A stretch of 64,000 nt of DNA, taken from the NCBI RefSeq assembly GCF_014837045.1, contig NZ_JACSPR010000001.1, positions 370,134 to 434,133 on the forward strand. The letters run 5' to 3'. Below are positions 1 to 8,387 of this stretch, one piece after another. The notes below the pieces were generated by a model, which did no database searches, had not been told where the DNA came from, and saw only the letters and a list, made by a program, of their open reading frames with translations. The number at the start of each line of letters is the position of its first letter. Positions within the stretch are counted from its first letter, which is position 1. The translations under genes and the position numbers were made by a program. This DNA is from Corynebacterium gallinarum. GTDB taxonomy: Bacteria; Actinomycetota; Actinomycetes; Mycobacteriales; Mycobacteriaceae.

Positions 1-557
1 TCGACTGGTTGAAAACCCAGATCGATAACACCACCGCCCGGTGGAACATCATCGGCAGCTCGGTGATGTTCGCCCCCATGCAGGTCACCGGCGGCCCCCA
101 CATCCAACTGCCGGATCCCCTGCCCGCCAATCTCGACCAGTGGGACGGGTACTCCCGCGAACGCGACCGTCTGCTCTCCGTCCTCGCGGACACCGGCCGC
201 CCCTCCCTCTTCCTGACCGGGGACATCCACTCCGAGTGGGGTAGCACCCTGCGCCACGGCGACCGGCACATCGGGGTGGAACTGGTCGGCAGTTCCATCA
301 CCTCCGCCAATGTCAACGATTTCCTCGGATTACCTGAGGACAACCCCGTCAGCCACGGCAGTGAGGGCTTCATCCGTGCCAACGCCCCACATGTGCGCCA
401 TGTGGATCTGGATGCCCACGGGTACGCCATCGCCACCCTTGGGCCGGAGTCCGTGCAGCGGCGCTGGCTGCGGGTCGCCGACATCACCCTGCCCGACTCC
501 CCGGTCGCCCCGGCGGTGGCCCTGGACTGGGTTTACGGCACCGGATTTACATCCTGA
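1..557 (+). CDS. PhoD-family alkaline phosphatase/phosphodiesterase, C-terminal part
   Basis: The reading frame is already open at the window edge (codons in phase from base 3), so only about the last 185 residues are visible. The part seen contains WNIIGSSVMFAPMQV and the metal-site block FLTGDIHSEW (Asp and His ligands), typical of the PhoD-like metallophosphatase fold, which releases phosphate from phosphoesters and is normally exported by the Tat pathway. The signal peptide and N-terminal domain would lie upstream of the window. The stop at 555-557 is followed by tRNA-Asn on the same strand. Family assignment is fairly safe; substrate is unknown. Confidence 0.8.
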   Translation, partial: DWLKTQIDNTTARWNIIGSSVMFAPMQVTGGPHIQLPDPLPANLDQWDGYSRERDRLLSVLADTGRPSLFLTGDIHSEWGSTLRHGDRHIGVELVGSSITSANVNDFLGLPEDNPVSHGSEGFIRANAPHVRHVDLDAHGYAIATLGPESVQRRWLRVADITLPDSPVAPAVALDWVYGTGFTS

Positions 558-566
558 GCTGGCGAT

Positions 567-596
567 TTGTGTGTTGTGAAAGCCTCGGGCTATAGT
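567..596 (+). promoter_or_regulatory. Probable promoter of tRNA-Asn
   Basis: TATAGT at 591-596 makes a good -10 box. TTGTGT at 567-572 is a possible -35 box with an 18-nt gap. The tRNA begins 55 bases after the -10 box, allowing a short 5' leader. Inference from sequence only. Confidence 0.45.
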
Positions 597-650
597 TAAT
601 TCTCGTTGCAGGGAAGCGGCACACAGCCACTGCCCAAACAACAAGAGTAT

Positions 651-723
651 TCCTCCATAGCTCAGTTGGCAGAGCATTCGACTGTTAATCGAAGGGTCAC
701 TGGTTCGAGCCCAGTTGGAGGAG
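651..723 (+). tRNA. tRNA-Asn (anticodon GTT)
   Basis: A complete cloverleaf of 73 nt. The acceptor arms TCCTCCA (651-657) and TGGAGGA (716-722) pair fully, with discriminator G at 723. The anticodon GTT is at 684-686 inside the stem TTCGA/TCGAA. The T arm carries GGTTCGAGCC. CA follows the discriminator, so CCA is not fully encoded. A strong terminator follows at once, so the gene is transcribed alone. Confidence 0.97.
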
Positions 724-730
724 CAGAAAT

Positions 731-762
731 AAAACCCACCGAAATTATTCGGTGGGTTTTTT
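731..762 (+). terminator. Rho-independent terminator of tRNA-Asn
   Basis: AAAACCCACCGAA pairs with TTCGGTGGGTTTT around an ATTA loop and runs into a T-tract. It begins 8 nt after the tRNA 3' end. Confidence 0.92.
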
Positions 763-929
763 GCTTTGTCCTGGGAAGCCTGGAATCCGGACACACTTTT
801 TAGGGTTTAACCCGGAAGTGCCGCTGAACGATTTCGTTGATTTGTGCCCCCAGGCAACCCAATCCGGCTGTTGTCCCGCGCAAACCAACGAAAATGATCA
901 CACACCCCTGCACCTGGGGTCGGTCGACG

Positions 930-942
930 TAGCCTGGGAGCC
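930..942 (+). promoter_or_regulatory. Leaderless -10 box of the OsmC gene
   Basis: TAGCCT at 930-935 lies exactly 7 nt before the ATG at 943, so the transcript would start at or next to the start codon. No separate Shine-Dalgarno sequence is seen. Confidence 0.55.
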
Positions 943-1407
943 ATGGCCACAGATCCCGCTTCCCACGCGACGTCCCTCACCGCACCCATTACCGCCACCC
1001 GCACCGGGCCGTGGACGTTGTCCGTCGATAATCGCCGGGGTGCCACGCTCACCATTGGCATGGAAGGTGCCGAAGGCAGCTTCTCCCCCGTCGAACTGCT
1101 CCAGGCCGCACTCGCCGGGTGTGCGGCGCTGTCCGCGGAAGCCCAGCTGGTGGACAAGCTCGGCGCCGATGCGTCCGTCTCCTCCACGGCGCAGGCCACC
1201 TACGCCCCCGACACCAACCGGATCACCCACCTGAGCAACACCATCACCACCGACATGGCCTCCCTGTCGGCGGAGAGAATCGAGAAACTCATTCAGGCTG
1301 CGGAGCGTTCCGTGGGCACATTATGCACGGTGAAGAGATCACTCACCCACGGCATCGAAGCCACGACCACCGTCCACAATGAAGCGGTGGACCAACCGGC
1401 AGGGTGA
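943..1407 (+). CDS. OsmC/Ohr-family peroxiredoxin-like protein
   Basis: A 154-residue protein with the OsmC fold markers: a conserved cysteine in LAGCAALSAE (about residue 60) and a second one in SVGTLCTVKRSL (about residue 127). In this family the two cysteines reduce organic hydroperoxides in the cytoplasm using lipoyl or similar thiol partners. Length is normal for the family. The start is set by the leaderless -10 box 7 nt upstream. It stands alone between the tRNA and the GH15 gene. It could be OsmC, Ohr or the YhfA-type branch; the sequence does not settle which. Confidence 0.85.
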   Translation: MATDPASHATSLTAPITATRTGPWTLSVDNRRGATLTIGMEGAEGSFSPVELLQAALAGCAALSAEAQLVDKLGADASVSSTAQATYAPDTNRITHLSNTITTDMASLSAERIEKLIQAAERSVGTLCTVKRSLTHGIEATTTVHNEAVDQPAG

Positions 1408-1449
1408 GACTGATTGTCACTTTGATTGTCACCACACTGTGAACCGCTC

Positions 1450-1462
1450 TACCCTGGCACGC
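1450..1462 (+). promoter_or_regulatory. Leaderless -10 box of the GH15 gene
   Basis: TACCCT at 1450-1455 is exactly 7 nt from ATG 1463. This supports 1463 as the start rather than codons further upstream in the same frame. Confidence 0.5.
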
Positions 1463-3295
1463 ATGGAGAACACCGCGAGTACAGCACCATCTGTCCCATT
1501 GGATACACCTCTGGAGGATTACGCCCTGCTGTCAGACACCCACACAGCGGCGTTGCTGTCCAGGCATGGCAGCATCGACTGGTTGTGCCTACCCAGGTTC
1601 GACTCCGAGGCGGTGTTCACCCGTCTGCTCGGTGATCATGATCATGGGCACTGGCGTATCCACGTCCCGGATGGTGAGGTGATCAGCCAGACCTATCTGG
1701 GTGATTCCTTCGTGGTGCAGACCGTCTGGCGTTCCCCCACGGGTCTCGCCCGGGTGGTGGATTTCATGCCGATCCACGACCAGACGGATTCCCTCACGGA
1801 TCTGGTGCGCACCGTGCACTGCATCGACGGGGAGATCGACGTGGAGGCGATATTGCGTCTGCGGTTCGACTACGGCGAATCCATCCCGTATTTCCGTTCG
1901 GCGGATCACGGCGACCACAGCGTGATCCAGGCGGTGGCCGGCCCCAATGCGGTCTATGTCCGCGGACCGAAGATGCCCCACCGGCCGAGCTCCGATTGCC
2001 ATAGCGGCACCTTCACGCTGACGGCGGGGGATTCCCTGAACTGGGTGCTCACCTGGTCCCCATCCTTCGAGGAGCATCCACCGTTACCAGATTACTCCAG
2101 CTCCTTCGAGCAGACGGTGGGGTTCTGGTCGCACTGGGTGGATGCGCTACCGCAGCAGGAGCTTTACGACGACGAGGTGCGCCGCTCCATGCTCGTCCTG
2201 CGGGCCCTGACCGACCTGAAGACAGGTGGCATTGTCGCCGCCCCCACCACCTCCCTGCCGGAGGAATTCGGTGGGGTGCGCAACTGGGACTACCGCTATG
2301 TCTGGCTGCGGGATTCCGCCTTCACCATTGAATCGCTCGTGGAATACGGTTTCTCCCAGGCCGCCCTGCAGTGGCGTGCCTGGTTGCTGCGCGCGATCGC
2401 CGGTGACCCGGAGAAACTGCGCATCATGTACGGACTCGGTGGCGAACGCCACCTCCCGGAACGCGAACTTCCCCACCTCCGCGGGTATGAGAACTCCGTT
2501 CCCGTGCGCGTGGGTAACGGCGCGGCCGAACAGTACCAGGCCGATGTGGTCGGCGAGGTCATGGTCGCATTGGAAACCATCCGACGTGCGGGATGCCGGG
2601 AGGATGAGTTCTCCTGGGGCATGCAGAAAGCCATGTTGGAATTCCAGGAACTTCACTACAACCGCAAGGATCACGGCATCTGGGAGATGCGCTCCGAACC
2701 GAAGCACTTCACCCACGGCAGGGTGGCCATGTGGGCGGCGTTCGACCGTGGGGTCAAGGCTGTCGAGGAATACGGCCTGGACGGCCCCGCGGACCGGTGG
2801 CGCGAACTTCGTGGCCGTCTCCGTGAGGAGATCATGGAGTGTGGGTACAACGAGGAGATCCAGTCCTTCACCCAGTGTTACGACAACACCCAGGTGGATG
2901 CCTCCCTGCTGCACATCGTGCAGATGGGGTTCATCTCCCCCACGGATCCGAAGATGCTCAGCACCGTCGCCCGCATCGAGGAGGAACTGCTCGATGCGCA
3001 GGGCTTCCTCCACCGTTACCTCACCGATGGGTCCGATGGTCTGGAGGGTGATGAGTACCCGTTCCTCATCTGTTCCTTCTGGCTCATCGAACAATACGCA
3101 CTGTCGGGACGACTCGAGGAGGCCAAGGAGATGATGGAACGCGTGCTGTCCATCCAGAGTCCCCTGGGGCTGCTCGCCGAGGAGTACTCCCCCACCCACG
3201 GGCGTCTGGCGGGCAACTTCCCGCAGGCGTTTTCCCACATCGGTCTGGTCCGCGCGGCCCGCGCCATCAATTTTGAGAACGCCCGGACCAGGTAG
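1463..3295 (+). CDS. Glycoside hydrolase family 15 protein (trehalase/glucoamylase-like)
   Basis: A 610-residue cytoplasmic protein with no signal peptide. The N-terminal beta-sandwich begins with LEDYALLSDTHTAALLSRHG and SIDWLCLPRFDS, the typical opening of actinobacterial GH15 proteins. The catalytic (alpha/alpha)6 barrel carries GGVRNWDYRYVWLRDSAF and, later, LRGYENSVPVRVGNGAAEQ; the general acid and base glutamates of GH15 are expected here and in the region around EEYSPTHGRLAGNFPQAFSH. Related mycobacterial enzymes hydrolyse trehalose, so trehalase is the likeliest activity; glucoamylase is the alternative. malQ and treS elsewhere in the window fit a glucan/trehalose role. A longer frame reaches back to 1379 but overlaps the OsmC gene and lacks a good start signal. 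Confidence 0.85.
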   Translation: MENTASTAPSVPLDTPLEDYALLSDTHTAALLSRHGSIDWLCLPRFDSEAVFTRLLGDHDHGHWRIHVPDGEVISQTYLGDSFVVQTVWRSPTGLARVVDFMPIHDQTDSLTDLVRTVHCIDGEIDVEAILRLRFDYGESIPYFRSADHGDHSVIQAVAGPNAVYVRGPKMPHRPSSDCHSGTFTLTAGDSLNWVLTWSPSFEEHPPLPDYSSSFEQTVGFWSHWVDALPQQELYDDEVRRSMLVLRALTDLKTGGIVAAPTTSLPEEFGGVRNWDYRYVWLRDSAFTIESLVEYGFSQAALQWRAWLLRAIAGDPEKLRIMYGLGGERHLPERELPHLRGYENSVPVRVGNGAAEQYQADVVGEVMVALETIRRAGCREDEFSWGMQKAMLEFQELHYNRKDHGIWEMRSEPKHFTHGRVAMWAAFDRGVKAVEEYGLDGPADRWRELRGRLREEIMECGYNEEIQSFTQCYDNTQVDASLLHIVQMGFISPTDPKMLSTVARIEEELLDAQGFLHRYLTDGSDGLEGDEYPFLICSFWLIEQYALSGRLEEAKEMMERVLSIQSPLGLLAEEYSPTHGRLAGNFPQAFSHIGLVRAARAINFENARTR

Positions 3296-3349
3296 GCTAT
3301 CGGTAATAACTGTCGACTACATCCGATTTCCTAGGGAGACCATCCACCC

Positions 3350-3592
3350 ATGATCCAGCTTGTTATCGGCGCCGCCGCCGGGTACGTGTTAGGCACCAAG
3401 GCCGGGCGTAAGCGATACCACCAGATCAAAAAGGGATATGAAACCGCCATCAACTCCCCGGCGACCAAGGCCGCGGTGAATGCCACCCGCCGCGCCATCG
3501 CCAACAAGCTCGACCCGGAACCGCGGATGAAGGAGGTACGTAATCTGCGTACCGACGACGGCCACAGCGTCCTCGAGCCGGATGAGGATTAG
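3350..3592 (+). CDS. Small conserved hypothetical protein (YtxH-like N-terminus)
   Basis: An 80-residue protein. It begins with a Gly/Ala-rich hydrophobic segment, IGAAAGYVLGTKAGRKRY, resembling the glycine-zipper opening of YtxH-like stress proteins, then a basic stretch and an acidic tail (LEPDED). CTAGGGAGA at 3331-3339 is a plausible Shine-Dalgarno region. The function is not known. It lies tail-to-tail with dnaG, 12 nt apart. Confidence 0.7.
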   Translation: MIQLVIGAAAGYVLGTKAGRKRYHQIKKGYETAINSPATKAAVNATRRAIANKLDPEPRMKEVRNLRTDDGHSVLEPDED

Positions 3593-3604
3593 TCAGAGAC
3601 CGGT

Positions 3605-5503
3605 TCAGCCCCGGAACGCCCGCGCCATCAGTTCCCGCCGGGCCTGTTCCAGGGCCACCAGGTCGGAGAACAGGGAGTTGTAGGCCTGCTCATCATCGGA
3701 GGGGCGCATGCGCTGCAGCTGGCTCTTGAGCACCGCGATCTGGTTGCCCACCCGTGTCTCCTGGAGTCGGGATAACACCCCATCGGTGTAGGACTCGAGG
3801 TCCTGGGCCTCCACCTCGATGGGTTCCATGGCCAGTTCGGACACCAGCGAGGTGCCCAGGATATCCGCCATGTTCTCGGACACCCGCGGCAACCAGTCCA
3901 CCCCACCGGTGGTCTGTTCGCACCCACCGGCCGCGGTGATGGCATCCCGGACCATGCGATAGGCGGGGTTGGTGAAACAATCCACCGCCAGACCATCGAA
4001 ATAGGATCCCGCCAGTTCCGGGTGCTGGAGGGCGATCTTGAGGGATTCACGTTCCTGCCACAGGGCGGGGTTACGCGGATCGGGCATGACCATCTGGGGG
4101 CGGGTGCTCTGATCCTCCAGGTTCTGCGCATCGAAACGGGTGGCCCGCATCTGCCTCTTCTGCGGTTTGGGTCGACGGACCTCCTCGTGCACCTGCTGGA
4201 GCACCTCCGCGGGGTCGGGCCACCCCACCCAACCGGCGAGCAGCCGGGCATACTCCGACTGGAGGGTCCGGTCGCGGATACCCGCGACGATCGGCACCGC
4301 ACGGCGCAGCGCATTGAGCCGTCCCTCCACCGTGTCCAGGGGATATTCACTGATGATGGACTGGATGACGAACTCGAACATGGGTATCCGGCTGGCCACC
4401 AGATCCCGCACGGCCGCATCCCCACGCTCCAGACGCAGGTCGCAGGGATCCATCCCCTTCGGTGCCACGGCCACATAGGACTGGCCGGTGAATTTCTGAT
4501 CACCCTCGAAGGCACGCATGGCGGCCTTCTGGCCGGCCTCATCACCGTCGAAGGTGTAGATGAGTTCCCCGCGGAAGTAATTGTCATCCAACATCAACCG
4601 GCGCAGCATCTGGAGGTGCTCATCACCGAAGGCGGTGCCACAGGAGGCCACGGCGGTGTTGATGCCGGCGGCGTACATGGCCATGACATCGGTGTACCCC
4701 TCCACCACCACGGCCTGGTGGCTCTGCGCGATGGTCCGCTTGGCGGTGTCCAGGCCGAAGAGCACCTTGGATTTCTTGTACAGCAGGGTCTCGGGCGTGT
4801 TCATGTACTTGCCCATCTTGTCATCGTCGAAAAGCTTGCGGGCGCCGAAACCGATGACATCACCGGAGAGGTTCTTGATGGGCCACAGCAGACGACGCTG
4901 GAACTGGTCGATGGGTCCCCGCCTGCCCATCTTGGACAATCCGGCGGCCTCAAGTTCCTTGAATTCGAAGCCCTTCTTCAGCAGGTGCTTGGTCAGGGTG
5001 TCCCATCCGGCCGGGGCGTAACCGCATTCGAAATGGTAGATGTGCTCCTGGCTGAAACCACGCTGCAGGAGGAAATCCCGCCCGGGCTGGGCCTCGGGGG
5101 TCTCCAGCTGCTCCCGGTAGAACTGGTGCGCCGCCTTGTTCGCGGCGACCAGACGCTGACGGGTACCGGGTTCCTCACGCCGACCTGGGCCACCACCCTG
5201 GTAGTTGATCTGGTAACCGATCTTCTCCGCGCAGACCTCCACCGCCTCGGGGAAGGAGATGTGTTCCATCTCCATGAGGAAGGAATACACATCCCCGCCC
5301 TTGCCGGTGGAGAAACAGTGGTAGTACCCGCGGTTGGGGCGGACATGGAACGACGGGGTCTTCTCGTCCTTGAAGGGGCTGAGTCCCTTGAGTGAATCCG
5401 CGCCGGCGCTCTTGAGCTGCACGTAGTCACCCACGATCTCCTCGATCGGGGTTCGTTCACGGATTGCCTGGATATCGCTTTCCGGTATGCGTCCCTTTGT
5501 CAT
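3605..5503 (-). CDS. dnaG: DNA primase DnaG with degenerate zinc finger
   Basis: A 632-residue primase that makes RNA primers for the replication fork. Domain order: N-terminal CHC2 region (residues about 1-100), catalytic RNAP/TOPRIM core with VVVEGYTDV (metal-binding Glu) and TFDGDEAGQKAA (the DxD motif), then the DnaB-binding C-terminal domain. The zinc ribbon is abnormal. At the exact family spacing the four ligands read Ser42, Lys45, Cys63, Thr66 instead of Cys, His, Cys, Cys, as seen in LKGLSPFKDEKTPSFHV and YYHCFSTGKGGD. Start MTKGRIPESDI is backed by a TAGAGT -10 box 7 nt upstream; a longer frame reaches 5542. Confidence 0.95.
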   Translation of the reverse strand: MTKGRIPESDIQAIRERTPIEEIVGDYVQLKSAGADSLKGLSPFKDEKTPSFHVRPNRGYYHCFSTGKGGDVYSFLMEMEHISFPEAVEVCAEKIGYQINYQGGGPGRREEPGTRQRLVAANKAAHQFYREQLETPEAQPGRDFLLQRGFSQEHIYHFECGYAPAGWDTLTKHLLKKGFEFKELEAAGLSKMGRRGPIDQFQRRLLWPIKNLSGDVIGFGARKLFDDDKMGKYMNTPETLLYKKSKVLFGLDTAKRTIAQSHQAVVVEGYTDVMAMYAAGINTAVASCGTAFGDEHLQMLRRLMLDDNYFRGELIYTFDGDEAGQKAAMRAFEGDQKFTGQSYVAVAPKGMDPCDLRLERGDAAVRDLVASRIPMFEFVIQSIISEYPLDTVEGRLNALRRAVPIVAGIRDRTLQSEYARLLAGWVGWPDPAEVLQQVHEEVRRPKPQKRQMRATRFDAQNLEDQSTRPQMVMPDPRNPALWQERESLKIALQHPELAGSYFDGLAVDCFTNPAYRMVRDAITAAGGCEQTTGGVDWLPRVSENMADILGTSLVSELAMEPIEVEAQDLESYTDGVLSRLQETRVGNQIAVLKSQLQRMRPSDDEQAYNSLFSDLVALEQARRELMARAFRG

Positions 5504-5516
5504 GGTGAACACTCTA
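5504..5516 (-). promoter_or_regulatory. Leaderless -10 box of dnaG
   Basis: On the minus strand TAGAGT (5511-5516) precedes the dnaG ATG by exactly 7 nt, fixing the start at 5503. Confidence 0.55.
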
Positions 5517-5568
5517 GCCCCTTGCCGGGACATGATTCCCATCCACAGAATGTGAGAGTATTGACCCC

Positions 5569-6051
5569 ATGCAGAGAAGCGGTAACAAGAAAATCACCGG
5601 TGTGCTCGGGGTGGCGCTGATCGCCGCAGCCACCTGGTTGGGGATCAATGCCTCCGGTGAGGACCAGGCGGACACCACAGCAACGACAGCCACCAGCGCA
5701 ACCAGCACCGTGGCCCCACTACGCACCACCAGTGGCCTGCCCGCCTGCTCCCTGGAGAGCCTGCCCGATCAGACCGAACCGGTGGTGGAGGACATCCTGA
5801 CCGGCGGTCCCTTCGCCTACCCGGACAATGACGGCACCCGCTTCGGCAACTATGAGGGCATCCTGCCCGAGGAGCCCGCAGGCTACTACCGGGAATACAC
5901 CGTGGACACCCCCGGGCTGAACCACCGTGGTCCGCTGCGCATCGTCACCGGTGGCAGCACCGAGACCGATCCCGATGTCTGGTACTTCACCGGGGACCAC
6001 TACGAGTCCTTCTGTGAGATCACGGACGAGCTCACGGATGCGGAAGGCTAG
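5569..6051 (+). CDS. Secreted guanyl-specific ribonuclease (RNase Sa/barnase superfamily)
   Basis: A 160-residue exported protein. An N-terminal signal or anchor segment (residues about 9-28, GVLGVALIAAATWLGI) is followed by a Thr/Ala-rich linker and a microbial RNase domain from about residue 58. The active-site set of RNase Sa is intact: Glu109 in YYREYTV, Arg120 and Arg124 in NHRGPLRIV, His144 in TGDHYESF. Cys60 and Cys149 could form the usual disulfide. Such enzymes cleave RNA 3' of guanosine. The next gene, 3 nt downstream, encodes barstar, the intracellular inhibitor of this enzyme class, so the two are an RNase-antidote pair. Confidence 0.9.
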   Translation: MQRSGNKKITGVLGVALIAAATWLGINASGEDQADTTATTATSATSTVAPLRTTSGLPACSLESLPDQTEPVVEDILTGGPFAYPDNDGTRFGNYEGILPEEPAGYYREYTVDTPGLNHRGPLRIVTGGSTETDPDVWYFTGDHYESFCEITDELTDAEG

Positions 6052-6054
6052 ACC

Positions 6055-6315
6055 ATGCACATCGTGATCCGTGGCTCCTTCCACACCCGGGCGGATGTCC
6101 TGGCGCTCATCGGCCGCGCCGCCTGGGGCATCGACCGACCCGGGCCCACCAACCTCGACGGGCTGGCCGACCTGATCAAGGAGACCGGCCTGCGCAGCAT
6201 CACCATCCAGGGCATCTGGGCGGTGGACGAGAAAACAGCCTCGGCGATCAACCGGATCTGTGGGGATCTCGGTGTGTCGCTGAGGCTGCCGGCCGGGACT
6301 GACCCGGTGCCGTGA
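6055..6315 (+). CDS. Barstar-family ribonuclease inhibitor
   Basis: An 86-residue cytoplasmic protein of barstar size and pattern. Its N-terminal strand is MHIVIRGSF, followed by GPTNLDGLADLI, the hallmark barstar loop and helix that plug the RNase active site, and a final strand ending in LGVSLRLP. Start is 3 nt after the RNase stop, so the two are co-transcribed and probably translationally coupled. Its expected role is to protect the producing cell from the guanyl RNase before export. The gene converges on glmS. Confidence 0.9.
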   Translation: MHIVIRGSFHTRADVLALIGRAAWGIDRPGPTNLDGLADLIKETGLRSITIQGIWAVDEKTASAINRICGDLGVSLRLPAGTDPVP

Positions 6316-6331
6316 AGCGTCGTAAAGCTCT

Positions 6332-8203
6332 CTACTCCACGGTGACGGACTTGGCCAGGTTACGAGGCTGATCCACGTCAAAGCCCTTCTCGGTGGCCAC
6401 GGCGCAGGCGAAGATCTGCAGTGGCACGGTGGCCAGCAGTGGCTGCATCAGGGTCGGGGCCTGCGGGATGCGGATGATGTAGTTGGCGTGCTCATCAACA
6501 GCCGTGTCCCCCTCCTCGGCGATGACAATGGTGACCGCACCACGGGCGCGGATCTCCTGGATGTTGGACACCACCTTGGCGTGCAGGGAGTCACGACCGC
6601 GTGGGGACGGCACGATGACGAAAACGGGCTGGCCGTCCTCCACGAGCGCGATGGGACCGTGCTTGAGCTCGCCGGCGGCGAACCCCTCGGCGTGCAGGTA
6701 GGCGATCTCCTTGAGCTTCAGTGCGCCCTCGAGTGCCACCGGGTAACCGACGTGGCGGCCGAGGAAGAGCACCGACTTGGCATCAACCATGCTGCGGCCG
6801 AGCTGCTTGACCTGCTCCTCATTGTCGATGACCTCCTGGATCTTCGCCGGCATCTCGCGCAGGGAGTCCAGGATGACACGGACCTCATCGGCGAACTTGT
6901 TGCCCCGCAGCTGCGCCAGGTACAGACCCAGCAGGTAGGACGCGGTGATCTGCGCCAGGAAGGCCTTGGTGGAGGCCACGGCGATCTCCGGACCGGCGTA
7001 GGTGTACAGGCAGGCATCGGCCTCGCGCGGCAGGGTGGATCCGACGGTGTTGCAGATGGCCACCACCTTCGCGCCCTGCTCACGGGCATGGCGCACCGCC
7101 ATGAGGGTGTCCATGGTCTCACCGGACTGGGACAGTGCCACCACCAGGGTCTTCTCGTTGACGATGGGATCGCGGTAGCGGAACTCATGGGCCAGCTCGA
7201 CCTCGGTCGGGATGCGGCACCAGTGCTCAATGGCGTAGCGGGCCACCTGACCGGCATAGGCCGCGGTGCCACAGGCCACCACGATGATCTTGTCCACCGA
7301 ACGCAGAATGGATTCATCGATGCGCAGCTCATCGAGCGTCAACTTGCCGTCTTCATCCATGCGCCCCAGCAGGGTGTCACGGACGGCGGCCGGCTGGTCG
7401 TGGATCTCCTTGTCCATGAAGGAGTGGAAGCCACCCTTCTCGGCGGCGGCGGCGTCCCACTCGACAGCGAAGGGCTTGCCTGCCGACGGGGTGCCGTCGA
7501 AGTCGGTGATCTCATAGGACTCGGCGGTGATGGTGACCACCTGGTCATTGGACAATTCCACCGCACTGCGGGTGTAGTCGATGAACCCGGAGACATCGGA
7601 GCCGAGGAAGTTCTCCCCCTCGCCCAGTCCAATGACCAGCGGGGAGTTGCGGCGGGCGGCCACGATGCGGTCGGGGTGGTCGACCTGGATGGCCAGGAGG
7701 GTGAAGGCACCGTCCAGGCGCTGACCGGTCAGCTGCATGGCCCGGGTCAGATCGCCCTCGGCCTCGGTCTTGTAAATCTCACCCAGCAGGGTGGCGGCCA
7801 CCTCGGTGTCGGTGGAGGAGACGAAGTTGTAGCCCTTGGCGGTCAGCTCGGCACGAAGCTCGGAGAAGTTCTCGATGATGCCGTTGTGAACTACGGCGAG
7901 CCGGCCCCCGGCCACCACATGCGGGTGCGCGTTGACGTCGGTGGGACCACCGTGGGTGGCCCACCGGGTGTGTCCGATGCCGAGGATCGAATCCGGCAGG
8001 GGCGCGCGGGCGATCTCCGCCTCCAGGGCTGCGACCTTGCCTGCCTTCTTGCGGAAGCTGATCTCCCCGTCCGCGTACACCGCGACACCGGCGGAGTCAT
8101 ACCCGCGGTATTCCAGGCGACGCAGTCCTTCCAGAACCACGTCCAGCGCATAGTAATTGCGGGTGTCACCCGCTTGGCCAATGTATCCGACAATTCCACA
8201 CAT
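6332..8203 (-). CDS. glmS: Glutamine--fructose-6-phosphate aminotransferase (isomerizing)
   Basis: A 623-residue two-domain enzyme making glucosamine-6-phosphate from fructose-6-phosphate and glutamine, the first step towards UDP-GlcNAc for peptidoglycan. The N-terminal glutaminase domain begins MCGIVGYIG, with Cys2 as nucleophile. GHTRWATHG and the NGIIENF motif follow. The C-terminal half has two SIS sugar-isomerase domains (VACGTAAYAG, SQSGETMDT) and ends NLAKSVTVE, the family's typical C-terminus. The TACAGT box 7 nt before the ATG indicates a leaderless message. No glmS ribozyme was recognised upstream, as expected outside Firmicutes. Confidence 0.97.
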   Translation of the reverse strand: MCGIVGYIGQAGDTRNYYALDVVLEGLRRLEYRGYDSAGVAVYADGEISFRKKAGKVAALEAEIARAPLPDSILGIGHTRWATHGGPTDVNAHPHVVAGGRLAVVHNGIIENFSELRAELTAKGYNFVSSTDTEVAATLLGEIYKTEAEGDLTRAMQLTGQRLDGAFTLLAIQVDHPDRIVAARRNSPLVIGLGEGENFLGSDVSGFIDYTRSAVELSNDQVVTITAESYEITDFDGTPSAGKPFAVEWDAAAAEKGGFHSFMDKEIHDQPAAVRDTLLGRMDEDGKLTLDELRIDESILRSVDKIIVVACGTAAYAGQVARYAIEHWCRIPTEVELAHEFRYRDPIVNEKTLVVALSQSGETMDTLMAVRHAREQGAKVVAICNTVGSTLPREADACLYTYAGPEIAVASTKAFLAQITASYLLGLYLAQLRGNKFADEVRVILDSLREMPAKIQEVIDNEEQVKQLGRSMVDAKSVLFLGRHVGYPVALEGALKLKEIAYLHAEGFAAGELKHGPIALVEDGQPVFVIVPSPRGRDSLHAKVVSNIQEIRARGAVTIVIAEEGDTAVDEHANYIIRIPQAPTLMQPLLATVPLQIFACAVATEKGFDVDQPRNLAKSVTVE

Positions 8204-8216
8204 TCCCGAAACTGTA
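8204..8216 (-). promoter_or_regulatory. Leaderless -10 box of glmS
   Basis: Minus-strand TACAGT (8211-8216) is followed by TTCGGGA and then the ATG: a 7-nt gap. Confidence 0.55.
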
Positions 8217-8336
8217 CATCAGGTTTTATCTGCTACACCACCTGAATTGCGCAGTTTTTTTCCTCATGTTTCTGACCACCGCAAACACATGTCTATCTGC
8301 TCAAATAGCACCTGTTGTTGGAAAGAAATCAGCGGG

Positions 8337-8357
8337 TTTCCACGGAGAAAACCCGAC
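8337..8357 (-). terminator. Possible weak terminator after dgt
   Basis: GGGTTT and AAACCC arms face each other across about 9 nt, 30 bases beyond the dgt stop, followed on the minus strand by a T-rich stretch (GCTGATTTCTTT). Weak stem. Confidence 0.3.
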
Positions 8358-8387
8358 CCGTTCCGGCATGGTTGTCCAGCCGGTGGG

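Noticed and set aside
8204..8387. glmS ribozyme upstream of glmS
   Set aside because: The message appears leaderless (TACAGT 7 nt before ATG) and no conserved ribozyme core was recognised; the ribozyme is typical of Firmicutes.
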